NCBI GenBank assembly: GCA_025266875.1
Contig: JALLLT010000009.1
Location: 1,054,001 to 1,118,000, forward strand
Origin: Fennellomyces sp. T-0311
Taxonomy: Eukaryota > Mucoromycota > Mucoromycetes > Mucorales > Lichtheimiaceae
Direction of reading: 5' to 3'
Length of the DNA stretch: 64,000 nucleotides
Shown piece after piece: positions 44,858-56,696 of this stretch. The notes beneath the pieces were generated by a model. That model was not told where the DNA came from. It saw nothing but the letters and a program-made list of their open reading frames with translations, and ran no database searches. How positions within the stretch are numbered: the stretch's first letter is position 1; each line of letters opens with the position of its first letter. A program made the translations under genes and the position numbers.

Positions 44858-45271
44858 CTACATAGTTTTTCATGGTTATCTTTCGTTCTTTGTATAACAC
44901 ATATATATGGGTTTTTATTTCCCAGGGTGTTTCGACAGGGGACAACCCCAATAGTAATGAATGGTACCTTCCATTATCTTAAACAAGAAGGTACTACATA
45001 AAAGTTGCCCATTATTTATACAGGAAACAGAGCACCTCCGGTGCTCACCTTTTTCTACCTCTTCCAAAAAAGGAAGAATTAATCAAATCTTCCCCAAGCC
45101 ATGATATGGGGGCCAGATTTACCGTCAAAGTTTACGGTCAAATTATACGACCGCATGGCGTAGTATGCGCACCTTCAAAGGGTGCGCTCACAAAAAACGC
45201 CGTCACACCGAGGGGGACACCTTTTTCATGTTACCCAACTCGCATAAATCTTTCTGCAGATACATCCATCA
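44858..45271. other. Intergenic, hairpin-rich
   Basis: Between two genes of the transposon island. Short inverted repeats are visible: GGTACCTTCCATTATC with a GAAGGTAC partner near 44960-44996, GAGCACCTCCGGTGCTC near 45030, and GGTGCGC/GCGCACC near 45168-45187. The string at 45195-45213 recurs inverted at 38555-38573. Confidence 0.45.
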
Positions 45272-47693
45272 ATGACTTCAAAAAAGAAAAATAAATCGAG
45301 AAACAGCACGTCTATTACCAGGCCCAAATGCTTCGGGTTTCCTAGCACTCTTACGTTATCCAGAAGTTCCTGTAAGCACTTGAAATTGGCGAGTTGTTTC
45401 AGCATCATGAAAGCCAGCGATTGGAGTTCGCCAAGTGACATGGCAAAAGCGTTTGCCAGTTCAGAATTCACCTCGCCCGATGACGCGTTCAAGGAGATTA
45501 AAAAAAGTCTTGCCATAATACAGAAACACGCCGAAAACCCTTATATACGAACATACGCCAAAAAATGTCTTGAGTACATTGGTTCGTTGGCAACAGAGGA
45601 CCAGTTCAAAAGCGACATGGCAACAGAGCAGCGAACCTTGGAACTGGCACAAATGGAGCAAACGGTTCGGAACCAGCAAGAATTGGCTCGACTCCGTGAG
45701 CTCGCTAACGGTGCCACCCTAACGTCATGGCGCTCCGATCAGTTTATTGGATCGTTGGGAGAAAATTCGACAGCAGCAAGGGCTACAATGTCCAGCGAAC
45801 AGGCAACAAGAGACACAGCTTCTGGTGAGCAGATGTCACAAGATGCAGCAAAGTCCAGCAAGCAAGTACCAAGAGACATGGCTTCCGTCGAACAAGCTGC
45901 GGAGACGACAATATTACTTTTACAAGAGGTCGGCTGGGAAGACAGCAACGAGGTGGACAGCAAGTTACGCGAATGGATGTATGACATGGTAGGCATAGGT
46001 TCAGAGATAGAATAGTCTCATATATAAAGTAGACTCAACAACTTATAGATACTCAACCGACCACCGCCCGCAGAAAGAGTTGTGGCCCCCGACGACATTG
46101 CAGGCACTGGCACCAAGGCAGTAATGCAGAGGATTGCATCCCAACTACTATCTGATTTCGATGAAAGTAAAACCACACAAATGTGTGCCCTCAGGTAAGT
46201 TTAGGTAAGCCAACAGCATAGGGTACCGTTAAACAGCGCGTTGAAGTAGATTAGCGCTGTCTTATATCGTCAATAATCTGGACAAGGATGTGCAGAGCTA
46301 CTTTCAACCGTGCTTTTCAGCTGAAAAGTGGACAAGACTGACAAGCAACAGGGGAATGAAGCTGCAATCGGGGAGATACAGTTATGTTCCCAACATTATT
46401 TCTGAAGTGACCAAGGTATTTTGGGTATACATCTTTCTATAGCTCACGAGTAGCTCATTTGCATGTTTTCCATCATTCTAACAGTATCTCAACAAACCTG
46501 TTCCTGACTTGAACACTGCGTTGAAAGAAATCTTGCAGCTGAGGGCTAGCTGTTTTGAGATAAATGATCATGATACGGATGAAGTTCTGGAAATCCTTGA
46601 GTACATGTAAGTATGGATGTAACATTTGGGAATGCCACATACGGCACGCATAGCAGTTCTCCATTTACGAAAGCTATGTTTTTATACAGTATCCAGAACG
46701 TTAATCATTGGAAAGAAATGCAGAAGGGCAAGCTCTCAGAGCTTGACAACTTTGTATGCATTTACCCGATTTTTCAAGCCCTTTGCCGAAATATAAGCAA
46801 CATCATCATCCGCACGTAAGTCGCATCCTTGTTCAATAATGGTTTAGCAGTTAAGGATAACGCTATTTTTAGTGGCGAAGTCGCTTCGGCGGCATCCAAG
46901 GAAGCAAGGTCCATCATACAAAAGAAGTATAATGTCGATCTGGGTTCGGCAGTGCACGGTAGAAAAATTGATCTGGTATTCTCGTATGAGGGTGGCGGAA
47001 TCGACCTGACAAGTGTCGAATGGAAGAAGGGGAGCGCCTCTGACCGAGTCATGCTGCTCCAACAAACGAAGAACACGCGCATCAACAAGTGCAATTTGGT
47101 GAAGCTGAGAGACTTGCTGTCCGGGGCTGAGATGGAGGACCTGTTTGTTGTAGGTGCTGACTTCAAAGGCAAGTGCTGATTTCAGACTCATGATGTCGGC
47201 CATGGATGCTGAATTATGTGATCTATTGTAAAATATAGGTTTCTCAGGCCAACTTTACTCGATGGAATTGATTGATGGTGTTTTTGTTGCCAACCCTATT
47301 GGGAAAGTGACTTTTCCAAAGCACCCAAAAACAGTGAGGGATTTTTCAGAGTCACTTGTCCTGTTACTGGAATGGCGGGTGCGTGTCATTGATGCAGTTT
47401 TATGCGAGTCATTGGCTAACGTATCATAAAAATAGGACCACCTGAGATCTCTTTCGGACCTTGTTGACACAGCTGTAGCTCGGAAGATTGATGAGGAAAG
47501 CTATGGTGGCATTTCGGATAGTAGAAGGCAGATTATTAGTGAGACGGATTTCACATTCTTCTCCCCGAAGCGTAAACGAACCAAGTAAGAGCGGTTCATT
47601 GAACAAAATGCAAAAAGAAAATTAATCGGTTGCTTTAGGAAAATGACAAACACCGGCAGCGAAGAAGAGGATTCAGATACCGGAAGCGATTAA
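45272..47693 (+). CDS. Lineage-expanded family protein with a PD-(D/E)XK nuclease-like signature
   Basis: Nine exons (45272-45988, 46049-46194, 46250-46415, 46485-46606, 46690-46815, 46873-47168, 47239-47378, 47436-47584, 47639-47693) close perfectly in frame: 638 aa, no internal stop. The N-terminal third is a Gln/Ala/Thr-rich helical region with a repeated EQ-x-T/S-R-D-x-A-S pattern. The C-terminal part has GRKIDLVF (Asp459), then LTSVEWKK (Glu475, Lys477), then QQTKNTRINKC. The D-X15-E-X-K spacing followed by a Gln/Lys helix fits the PD-(D/E)XK nuclease core. The tail is acidic (SEEEDSDTGSD) after a basic KRKRTKK. Intron 6 is GC-AG (GGCAAGT donor). A truncated copy (39293-39735) and a relic (47990-48170) lie nearby. 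Function is unknown and catalysis is inferred. Confidence 0.72.
47098..47539 (+). repeat. Partner copy of the 39293-39735 repeat
   Basis: Lies within exons 6-8 of the intact family gene. It supplies the full-length context for the truncated upstream copy, 7.8 kb away in direct orientation. Confidence 0.92.
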
Positions 47694-47989
47694 ACACGGA
47701 TCAACAGAGCCTCTGACAGTATCTCATTTCCGGACGATCTACCTTGCGAATTTTCATAAAGAACGATATCCCCCATATAAATAAGCCATCCATCTTGCAT
47801 ATTCCAACAATAAAAAGATCAACCCCGCCTTGTACAAATAAAAGTTATCAAGAGCAGCAGCTCAATATACATTAGTACCCACCACCAAATTTGTTAAAGG
47901 TAAATAAAAAGATCACGTAGCAATAAAGAGGATGGGTCTCCAAATCTTCGAAATACCAAAGGGAAAGCGTTGTGTCCGGGTGATCATCC

Positions 47990-48170
47990 CCGTACATACA
48001 ATTTGTGTGCATTTTTCCAACTTTTCAAGCACTTCGCCGGGACTTCAGCGTTCTTGCAATAAGAACACAAGTTATATGTATATTCGGTATTGATTTGGCC
48101 AGGCGATTATCCTACAAAAGTACAACATCGATCTGGGCTGTACCATGTATGAAAAGAAGTAAGACTTATC
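47990..48170 (+). pseudogene. Relic of the same PD-(D/E)XK-like family
   Basis: The segment encodes VCIFPTFQALRRDFSVLAIRT, matching VCIYPIFQALCRNISNIIIRT of exon 5 in the intact gene. After a gap it encodes IIIQKYNIDLGCTMYEKK, matching the start of exon 6. A stop follows at once and no downstream exons remain, so this is a decayed fragment. Confidence 0.6.
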
Positions 48171-49006
48171 ATCCATCCTGCCTTGTGGAGATGACGATCG
48201 CACGGAATGAGGACGAAGATGATAACGATAATATCAATGATGCTAGTCATGTTGTAACACGGAAAACTCAACCTCGTCAGATTTGAGTAATAATGGACTA
48301 AGGCGCGCTATGATATTTACATACCATACCCTTAGTAATAGATCACTCGATGGAACACTGTAAAATGTAACATATGTGGGAATCATTTTTGATACGCTAT
48401 CACGAAAATCGCCACGGTCCGCAACAATTAATTTCTCGTAATCGTTAGGCTTCTTGACATCGATTTGTAAACGGCATTTTATTTTGTTTTAATCACTCTA
48501 TCTATTTGTCTTGGCTGCTAACTATCCTGGTGGAAGTCCCTTTGACAAAATGAGCTGTCATCTTGATACTATCCTTGAAGGGTGTTGACGGCATTAATGC
48601 TCGATACGCAGTCGTCCGTGGATATTCATACATTTTGAGACAACGCTCAATGTCCAGTATTGATTTGATTTGAAGTGTGGTATCAGTGATTTACAGCGAT
48701 ATATCGAACAGAGGGCTGATATCGAAGCCGTCCACTGCATAAGGACTGGAACTTTTATAAGCTATTTGGTGACTTTGACAGCTAGCGCAAATCGCCGGTA
48801 TAAATTGCTTGATACGATGCGCAATGTGTTTGGTTCTACGACGATCAGGATACGCTTTTACTGAGTACAGTGTCCACGAAAGGTATTCTCAAGACAATCT
48901 AGAAAACGTCATCAACCTAAAGTAAATTACCAATTTGGGAACCGAGAAAGGCTTTGCGTGACTGACAGACGTTTGGTTCACGCTTTAACCGTTATATACG
49001 ACAACC
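48171..49006. other. Intergenic, right edge of the transposon island
   Basis: No gene recognised. It includes the promoter of the ankyrin gene at its right end. An open frame at 48670-48864 has no motif. Confidence 0.45.
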
Positions 49007-49788
49007 ATGGTAAGAGCACCCGAGACCCAGGATAACTTGTGGATCGCTGCAGGTAAATCATAATCGTATTTAACTGCAATTGCCCTTTTGCTAAAAGTAT
49101 TCTTTATGGGGACGATCTAGGCGATGGCCAACTTGATCGAGTCAAGGTATGAAACTTTTAGTCTATGCATAAAGCAGTGCCAGAGCCAACCCGAAGGGCG
49201 ATCTTTAGGAGTTGATTGGAAGCGGCGTCAATGTCAACAGCCATGATGAGTATGGCTACACTGCAATGTAAATCCTGGTTCAAATGGGTTGTGGGGGAGG
49301 GGACTCACAAAGGCTGTGATAGGCACGCTGCGGTATCGTACAACCAAAAGGAAATCCTCGAGTACTTGCTGGAAAAGGGCGGCAACGTCAACATTGAGGA
49401 TTTCGAAAAGGATACGCCGCTTTACGTTGCCGAAACGGTAGACATGGCGCGGTTCTTGATTGATCGCGGAGCCAACGCTGAACACAAGAACGAAGACGAT
49501 GTGAGCCCAGCGCAGAACGCGCACCAGGAGGGATGGCAAGAAGTGGCCGAGTTTCTGGCAGGAATCACTCAAGAGTCACTTCCATCGTTGGACGATCAAA
49601 TTGAAGAGTCCCTGGGTCCCAACCCTCTGGCTGAGGACGCGGATGACACGGTTGCCGAGCATTACATTGAAGAATTGGTCCGCCGGATACAAGAACAAGG
49701 TGGCGTTCAGGATGAGGAAGAACTACGCGAAGCCGTGACCAAGATGGTGCTGGAGCAACTTCAAAACAGCCTCCAGCCGCCACCCTAA
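49007..49788 (+). CDS. Small ankyrin-repeat protein
   Basis: Four exons (49007-49052, 49121-49146, 49209-49267, 49323-49788) encode 198 aa. Three ankyrin-type repeats are visible: DNLWIAAGDGQLDRVKELIGSG, then GYTAMHAAVSYNQKEILEYLLEKGG, then DTPLYVAETVDMARFLIDRGA. The C-terminal 80 residues are acidic and helical (EEELREAVTKMVLEQL). Length and layout resemble small fungal ankyrin proteins such as the YAR1-type ribosomal protein chaperones, but the family is too generic to name. The second exon is only 26 nt, and its presence is required for the first repeat to be complete. Confidence 0.82.
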
Positions 49789-49803
49789 GCGTACCCATCA
49801 CGT

Positions 49804-49834
<31 letters not shown>

Positions 49835-49841
49835 CACACAT
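49804..49841. repeat. CA microsatellite
   Basis: About 38 bp of near-perfect CA dinucleotides, interrupted by one CG at about 49827, in the 3' region of the ankyrin gene. Confidence 0.95.
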
Positions 49842-49913
49842 ACACCATCACTTTTGCTGACTTCTATACATAATATCTTTGTTTTTCCTTTTTATACAAC
49901 AGAGAAAAAAAAC

Positions 49914-50347
49914 TTATTGTGCGTCGTCACGCTTGGCGATATAGTCAACAGCTTGTCCAACCGACTTGATCTCGTCGGCATCCTTATCAGGGATCTCGAC
50001 ACCGAATTCTTCTTCGATTGCCATTACCACCTCAACGGCATCGAGGCTGTCCAAACCAAGATCATTAATGAAGTTTGCCGTGGGGCTGACCTGAAAGTGC
50101 GTGTTTGATTGAGCTTTCTTCAGTGGCATCAGCGAAAGATCCGTGCTTTATTTACCTTGGTGCTGTCGACCTTGTCGAATCCCTTGACAATATCGAGCAC
50201 ACGGGTTTCAACATTTTCACGCGTGAGACCGGTGGTGTAGAGGCGCGCAAAGGCAGCCGGGGTGGCACGAAGGGCTTGCTGGTGAGCGGTAGTGGCGGCG
50301 GCAACGCGCGAGGCAGCGTTGAACAGAACAGTGGGACGAAGGTACAT
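49914..50347 (-). CDS. ACP1: Mitochondrial acyl carrier protein
   Basis: Two exons (50347-50156 and 50090-49914) encode 122 aa. The first 45 residues are Arg/Ala/Thr-rich without acidic residues, a mitochondrial presequence. The ACP fold follows, with the phosphopantetheine site [20 protein letters not shown] and Ser79 as the attachment residue. In mitochondria this protein carries acyl chains for type II fatty acid and lipoate synthesis. As NDUFAB1 it is also a complex I and Fe-S/LYR-protein partner. It is divergent from SEC16 across 608 bp. Confidence 0.95.
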
Positions 50348-50955
50348 TGCTTACGTGAAAATATAGAGTGGGAGAAAGACACCAGTGGGATTCAGAAAAT
50401 CACCGACCAAAGTAAGGCAAGGGATGGCTCGCGTGCGGAGAGTCACGCTTTCGTGTCCTTTCCTATACGCCCTCCCCGCACCTCCGTGCTATTCATTATT
50501 GCCCAAGCAAAAGACCCTTTGGCACTTTTCGCCTTAAACACATGAGTGCCGCGTAGTCAAAATATAGCATGTCTAGTTTTTTTCCCCTTCTTTTCCTGGC
50601 CGCAGAGCCGGTACCTCGTTGTCGAAAGGCCTACACATTGGAAAAGGGAGGGGTCCAGCATTTCGTATCCTGGGAAACGATATATCCCTTCTGCAAATGT
50701 CTGACAAGGTTTCGTTTCCCTAAGATGATGCTGCAACCGACTTTTTAGGAGAAACATCTGTATCTCTTGATGGTCCGGCAATCCAGCTCCGAATCAATCG
50801 CATTTCGCCGAGTGGCAAGAGCAGTATTTGGCAGCTTTAAGAGCACGGGGCGCGGCTCTTTTTTCTTTTTTTCCTTTACTGCTGGCGAGCGTCCTGACCG
50901 AGAGCGAGAAAGTAAAACTGTCATCGACAAGGACAATTCCACTTTCCCACACATC
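50348..50955. promoter_or_regulatory. Divergent promoter, ACP1 / SEC16
   Basis: 608 bp between two divergent start codons. The SEC16 frame stays open upstream to 50767 but carries no conserved sequence there, so it is treated as 5' UTR. No specific site was identified. Confidence 0.4.
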
Positions 50956-53900
50956 ATGGCAACGAACCAAGAGTCCACGCCCGTGCATGATGGAGCCATC
51001 CTGTTTGCCAACTCCAACCAGGACGACGACCCATTCCAAACACTGTCTAATGCCAACAGCACCGCAAAGATGACCGAGAAGTCCAAACCCACAGCCAAGG
51101 AACCAGAAGACACTCAACCTGTCGCAGGTGATGCTAGCACTTTGTTTGGCGGTAATGACTCCAACGGTTTATTTGACACTTCGAATTCGCTTTTCACGAA
51201 CGGACAGGCGGATCAACCAGACTCGTTTTTCTCGCAACAGCAACAAGAGCAGCCTAGGCAACAGCAGCACCAGCAGCAGCAGCAGTATGGCGCTTACTAC
51301 GGAAACTCTGATCAGCAGGGACAGTATGAGCAAACGTATGGACAGCAACAGTACGATCAATCGTATTATCAGTATGCCCAACAGGATCAGTACGCTCAGC
51401 AAGACCAGTACGCTCAGCAAGGCCAATATGCTCAACAAGATCAGTATGCCCAGCAAGATCAGTATGCTCAGTATGATCCCTATGCAAACTATCAGTACCA
51501 ACAGCAACAGGATCCGTATGCTCCTACTGCCTATCAACCTGCCGCATCTACAACTACTACAGCAGCTACTACCACTAATACTAATAACACCGCCACCGCT
51601 ACGACTAATAATGCTTCCAATTATTACGACCAGTCGACTTATGACCCGCAACAATACAATTATTATGCGAACTATGGCCAGACTGACGCGTCTCAAACTC
51701 AGCCAGCAGAATCGCACCAACAACAACAACAGCAACAGCAGCAGCAGTATAACCCATACGACCCGTCTGCTACGCAACCACAGCAGCAACAGGATCAGTA
51801 TTCGCAGTATGATCCCCAGCAATACCAAAGCTATGCATCCGGCGATGCAAAGCAAGACACGGCATACAACGCATATGATCCAGCAGCTCAGCTACAGCAG
51901 GACACATATACGCAGTATACGCAGCAACAGTACGATCAGTACAACTATTACGGGAACACGGATCAGACTGGAACAGAGGTGCAATCGACGCAACAGGAAC
52001 AGTATGCGGCGTTTCAGACAGGGGCAGAAAAGGACCAACAACAGCAGTATGCGCAATATGACCAGTATAATTACTATACAGGTTACGACCAACAGCAAAC
52101 AGCAACCGAAGTCCAGTCAGCACAACCAGAGCAAGTCAGTGGTTTTGACACCGGCGTCCAATCCCAACAGGAACAGGTTGCTGGTTTCGACACAGGTGTT
52201 CAATCGCAAGACGAACAGGTTGCTGGTTTCGATACCGGTGTTCAATCACAGCAGGAGCAGGTCGCTGGATTCGATACCGGTGTTCAGTCGCAAGAGGAGC
52301 AAATCCCTGGATTCGATACCGGTGTTCAATCGCAGTATGCTCCATTCGACGCTGGTTTATCGGAAATTCAGACGCAAACCGAAGAGCAGACTGCCTCATT
52401 CGAAACCGGAGCGTATCAGCAGCAGGTTGAAAGCAAACCACCGGTGCAAGAGAAGACGAGGGAAATTGGAGAAAAGAAATTGGAAGAGGTAGTGAAACCA
52501 GAGGCACCTCCAAAGACAGCACTGCCCCCTCCTCCCCGTGCAACTCAGAAGCCATCTCCAGTTCACCAGCAGTCCGAGCAAGCGCCTGATTCCGTGCCTA
52601 AGCAAGCACCTGCGCCTCAGCAACAACAACCTGCGCCTCAGCAACAACCTGCGCCTCAGCAACAACCTGCACCTCAGCAACAACCTGCACCTCAGCAACC
52701 GTCTGTTGCTCAGCAGCCACCAGCAGCAGCACCAGTTGCTCAGGAACAACCACGTGCTTCCCTACCTGTATCCCAGCAGCCACCACCAAAGCAGGAAAAA
52801 CCACCTGCTGTTCATCAGCCAGTGCCGCCACCTCAACCAGTGGCTCAGCAAGAGGAAACAAAGGTCGAGCCCGTCGTTGAGTCAAAAACCAGTGAAGTGC
52901 CCGTAGCGACGGATGATCAAGTGGTACCAACGTACGAAGCTACTTCATACGATCCCAACGCGTACAATGCATATGATGCCAATGAATACGGTGCTTATGA
53001 TGCGAATGCATATCAGCAACAATCATATACCAATGCATATGCACCAGAGGCAGCCAATGCATATACCCCAGGAAAACCGGATGATGTACATGCCATCGAA
53101 CCTTCCGTACGTACTTCGGTTGATCAAAGCCGTGCGGATAGTGGAAGTATGCTGAGCCGCTTAGCTTCTCCTGACCAGCAAATGTTTCCTTGTCCTGATC
53201 CCGCTTGCGAAGGTGAAAACAAAGCCAGGGCGAAATTCTGTTGCGAATGTGGCCGTCCATTGACTGCTGGCGTATCTCGATCTGTTACTCCCATCATGTC
53301 TGCTGTGCCGGCTGCTGCTGCTGTGATGCCCGAAATGAACACCTATCAACCATACAGTATGCAACAGCAACATTCTCAGGATATGTATGCGCCTGAATAC
53401 GCTGCTGAACCGGCGACGTTGATGGTGGGTGGCGAATCCGAACCAGCGCAGTATTATGGCGAGACGGCGGAAGCTTATGATCCACAACAGCAAATGGATC
53501 AGCCTCAGTTCGCGCCTGATCCTTTGAACCGAGCTAGAGGCTGCCCGATCATCAGTTTTGGCTTTGGTGGCAAGATGTGCGTCATGTTTCCCCAAACAGT
53601 TCAACGGTTCACGAGCCAGGCTGGATACGAGAGTGGCACTCCGATCACCAAGGCAATGCCAAGTGCGATCAAGATCACCAAGCTCAAGGATGTCATTGGC
53701 GATCAGAACCCGATGGTAGCAAGCCTTTCTCAATTCCCTGGCCCTGTTCTGAATGACAGCAAGGGCGGTACCAAGAGTAAAAAGAAGGAAGTGATGGCCT
53801 ATCTGGACAAGCGAATTGAAGAGTTGACGACGGCATTGCCACCCTCCGATGATCCCGAGTTTCATCGTGCAGAAAATCGGATCATGCTATGGCGTGTGCT

Positions 53901-56696
53901 GAAGACATTGACTGAAACGGATGGCAATATCGGTGATGGGTAAGTTCAGGGCTTTAATTAAAAAAAAAAGAAAGATGGGGACTTACCACTTTCTTATATG
54001 CAGGGACAAAATGGATAATGCGGTCCGTGCGCTCCTGCAGCCTCCAGAAAAGGGTGAAGAGGACCAGGGTAATTTCAGCGTACCTGCATATGCTCAGGCG
54101 GGTGGATTGCCCCGTGACGAGGATGCCGAAAACCGCGAACGATCCAAAAAGGTGTTGAACAAACTGCAGTCGCACCTTGTCAAGGGAGATCGATCAGGCG
54201 CCGTTGATTATGCAATGCAAGAGGATTTGTGGGCACATGCCTTGATCTTGAGCAGTTGCGTCAACAAGGAAGTCTGGAAAAAGGTTGTAACCAGTTTTGT
54301 GGAGCGGGAACTTTCGCAATCTGCAGGCGAGACTCCACGCCAAGACCGGCTCAACGTCACTGGCGACAAACAGGCTTTGCGTGTGTTGTATTCGTTATTT
54401 GCCGGTGCAGGCGCAAGTTCATGTAAGTTACGATTTGTTGTGCATTGGAGGGAAGTTCTAAAAAAGGATGACAGCATCTGAATTCCTGCCTACCGCGGGT
54501 CCGCAACAACGATTGGGCACTCCGTTTGGTGTGCCTCCCCAAGCAGCTCAGCCTCAGGCTACGGAGGAACAATTGAGTGAATGGCAAATTACGCTGACGC
54601 TGATCCTTGCCAATCGAACACCACGAGACACGGAGGCTATCACATCACTGGGAGATATCTTAAAGACCCATGGTTGGCTGGATGCTGCTCATATATGGTA
54701 TATGTTCACAACTTGCTAAATTTATACAATCCGTGTGGTATCTAATCTATTGTGCTGCAGCTATCTCGTTTCCCCGCAGTCATCGCTCCATTCCGGCGTA
54801 GATGCGCCTCATGTGCGATTGACGCTTATTGGTGCAGAGGGCTCCACCGCATTTTCAGACCTCGACGCCTATTATTTGACAGAGTTGTACGAATTTGCAT
54901 TATCCACCAAACAAGGCGCAACATCCTCGCTACCCTTCTTGCAAGGCTACAAGCTTGTCCATGCATGGTGGTTGGCTGATCTCGGCTATCTTGGCGAGGC
55001 TCAGCGGTATTGTGAGGCCATCGCAAACGCCATCAAAGGGTTCACCAAGGGCAGCCCGTACCTGCACCGCCAATTGCTCGAGAATCTAAAGGAGTTTGGT
55101 GACCTTTGCGAAGCGACGAGCGGACAAAGCATAGGGTACATATACATCGATTGAATCAACTAATATTGCGAATTTGCTGATCCCCTTTTGTTTTTATTTG
55201 GTGATAATAGGGATTCCAAATCATGGGTCAAGAACAAGCTGTCCAAGAATATGCTGGAGAGTATGTGGGGATCGTTTGAAGGCAAGTTCAACAAGTTTGT
55301 TAGTGGAGATGATATTCCACCCGAAGAACCTCCTGTCCGCAAATCGACCGAGATTATGGGTACACCATACGATGCAGTCAAGGATGGTCCACCCGCTCGC
55401 AGCGCCTCAGCTTTTGATTTCCGCAACGCCAACCGTTCTACGATGGGCCCGGAAAGTCTACGTAGAGCTGCTACTCCCACGGCAAATATGGCTTCTGAAG
55501 CTTACGGTACTCGCCGATCATCGTCTCCGGGTGTACGCGGTGCGGGTCATTTTACACATGCTTTTACCCCACTCTCGCAGTACGAAACACAGGGACAAGA
55601 GCAGCCACAAGAGGAAATCCAGCCAGCTGGACAGCAGCAGCAACAGCAGCAGGATTATGGTCAGCCTTACGGAGGTTATGGTTATGGAGCACAGCCAACC
55701 AATGCGACGACATCTCCGTTTGGTCATGCTGGCGGCAGTACCCAGCAGAGCACCCCATCCTATTATGGCCAACAGGAGTATGGCCAAGACTATGGCCAAG
55801 CGTACGGTCAAGAATCTCAACCTGCATACGGCGATCAACAACAGAATGGCTATGGAGGTTACGATGCTGGTGGTTGGTATGATCAACAGCAACCGCAACA
55901 GCAGGAGCAACCTCAACAGAATGCAACGCCAAGCTATGAGCCACCCACGCCAGCAGCTAGCAATTATGGGGCGACTTACCAGGAGCAACAAGACGATGAT
56001 GATCTCGGATTCGGCAATAGCGGGCTTACTAAAAACAAACGGCCAGCACCTGAAGGCGAAAATAATCAGGTTCAAGCCGTACCTGAGCCATCGCACGAGA
56101 ATCCCACAGATAAACCACACGAAGCCGACGAAAAGAAGACAGGTGAATATTATAATCTTTGATCTAGCATGATTTGTGGGGATTGCTCATTTGCCCCAAA
56201 TATTACAGACGAGGGCAAGGGCTGGCGTATCTTTTCCCTGTTCTCCCGCAGCTCGACACCTTCCAATGCCCCTCCCGGAGAAAAGAAGGCTGTCAAGGCC
56301 AATCTTGGAGAAGAAAGTTCATTTTATTATGACGAGAAAGAGAAGCGTTGGGTTAACAAATCGGTAAGGAATGTTGTAGAACGCAAAGGAAAGGTAGGAA
56401 ATTCACACCGTACACAACAGGTTGGAGCAACGCCTGCGCCGGCTCCACTTCCACCACCACCCAAGGCAAGTCCAGCCCCCGCATCCACTCCTCCTCCCAG
56501 CGCGCCTGCGACGGTGGCATCGACACCGCCTCCTCGACCCCCGTCGATGATGCGGTCGGACAGCACACCAGCCAGCTCAATTACCCCGCCGGCGCGGTCA
56601 GTGACATCTCCACCGCCCAGCGGCGGAGCACGACGGGCAGGGCGCAAGCCAATGCGATCCCGCTATGTAGACGTATTCAACCAGGCCGGAAGCTAG
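50956..56696 (+). CDS. SEC16: COPII coat assembly scaffold
   Basis: Seven exons (50956-53939, 54004-54422, 54475-54697, 54761-55135, 55211-56142, 56209-56363, 56421-56696) give about 1,787 aa. Sec16 marks ER exit sites and assembles Sec23/24 and Sec13/31. The N-terminal 850 residues are Gln/Tyr/Pro-rich and disordered, with tandem repeats (QDQYAQ, five GFDTGVQSQ units, PAPQQQ). A CPDPAC-x10-CCEC zinc-ribbon-like motif lies at 746-765. The central conserved domain starts near 858 (CPIISFGFGGKMCVMFP) and runs through exon 4, with LWAHALILSSC and GYKLVHAWWLADLGYLGEAQRYC. The C-terminus has the family motif KANLGEESSFYYDEKEKRWVN, then a Pro-rich tail. The last intron (57 nt) does not shift the frame and could be retained. 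The start at 50956 is the first ATG giving an acidic, Sec16-like N-terminus. Confidence 0.92.
52129..52338 (+). repeat. Five 42-bp tandem repeats inside SEC16
   Basis: Five consecutive 14-residue units of the form EQVAGFDTGVQSQx, differing at the second/third and last positions. They encode a flexible region of Sec16. Shorter Gln/Tyr repeats lie at about 51373-51475 and PAPQQQ repeats at about 52610-52700. Confidence 0.93.

Noticed and set aside
50767..50955. Upstream extension of the SEC16 frame to 50767
   Set aside because: The frame opens with a TTG-like or late start and encodes Phe/Arg-rich sequence unlike Sec16. It overlaps the divergent promoter.
51128..52492. 454-aa plus-strand frame, and similar long frames at 55174-56172 and 51169-51855
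   Set aside because: They lie inside SEC16 exons in other frames. Their length comes from low-complexity CAG/CAA-rich sequence, and the products are Ser/Arg/Asn/Thr or Leu/Ile runs without motifs.
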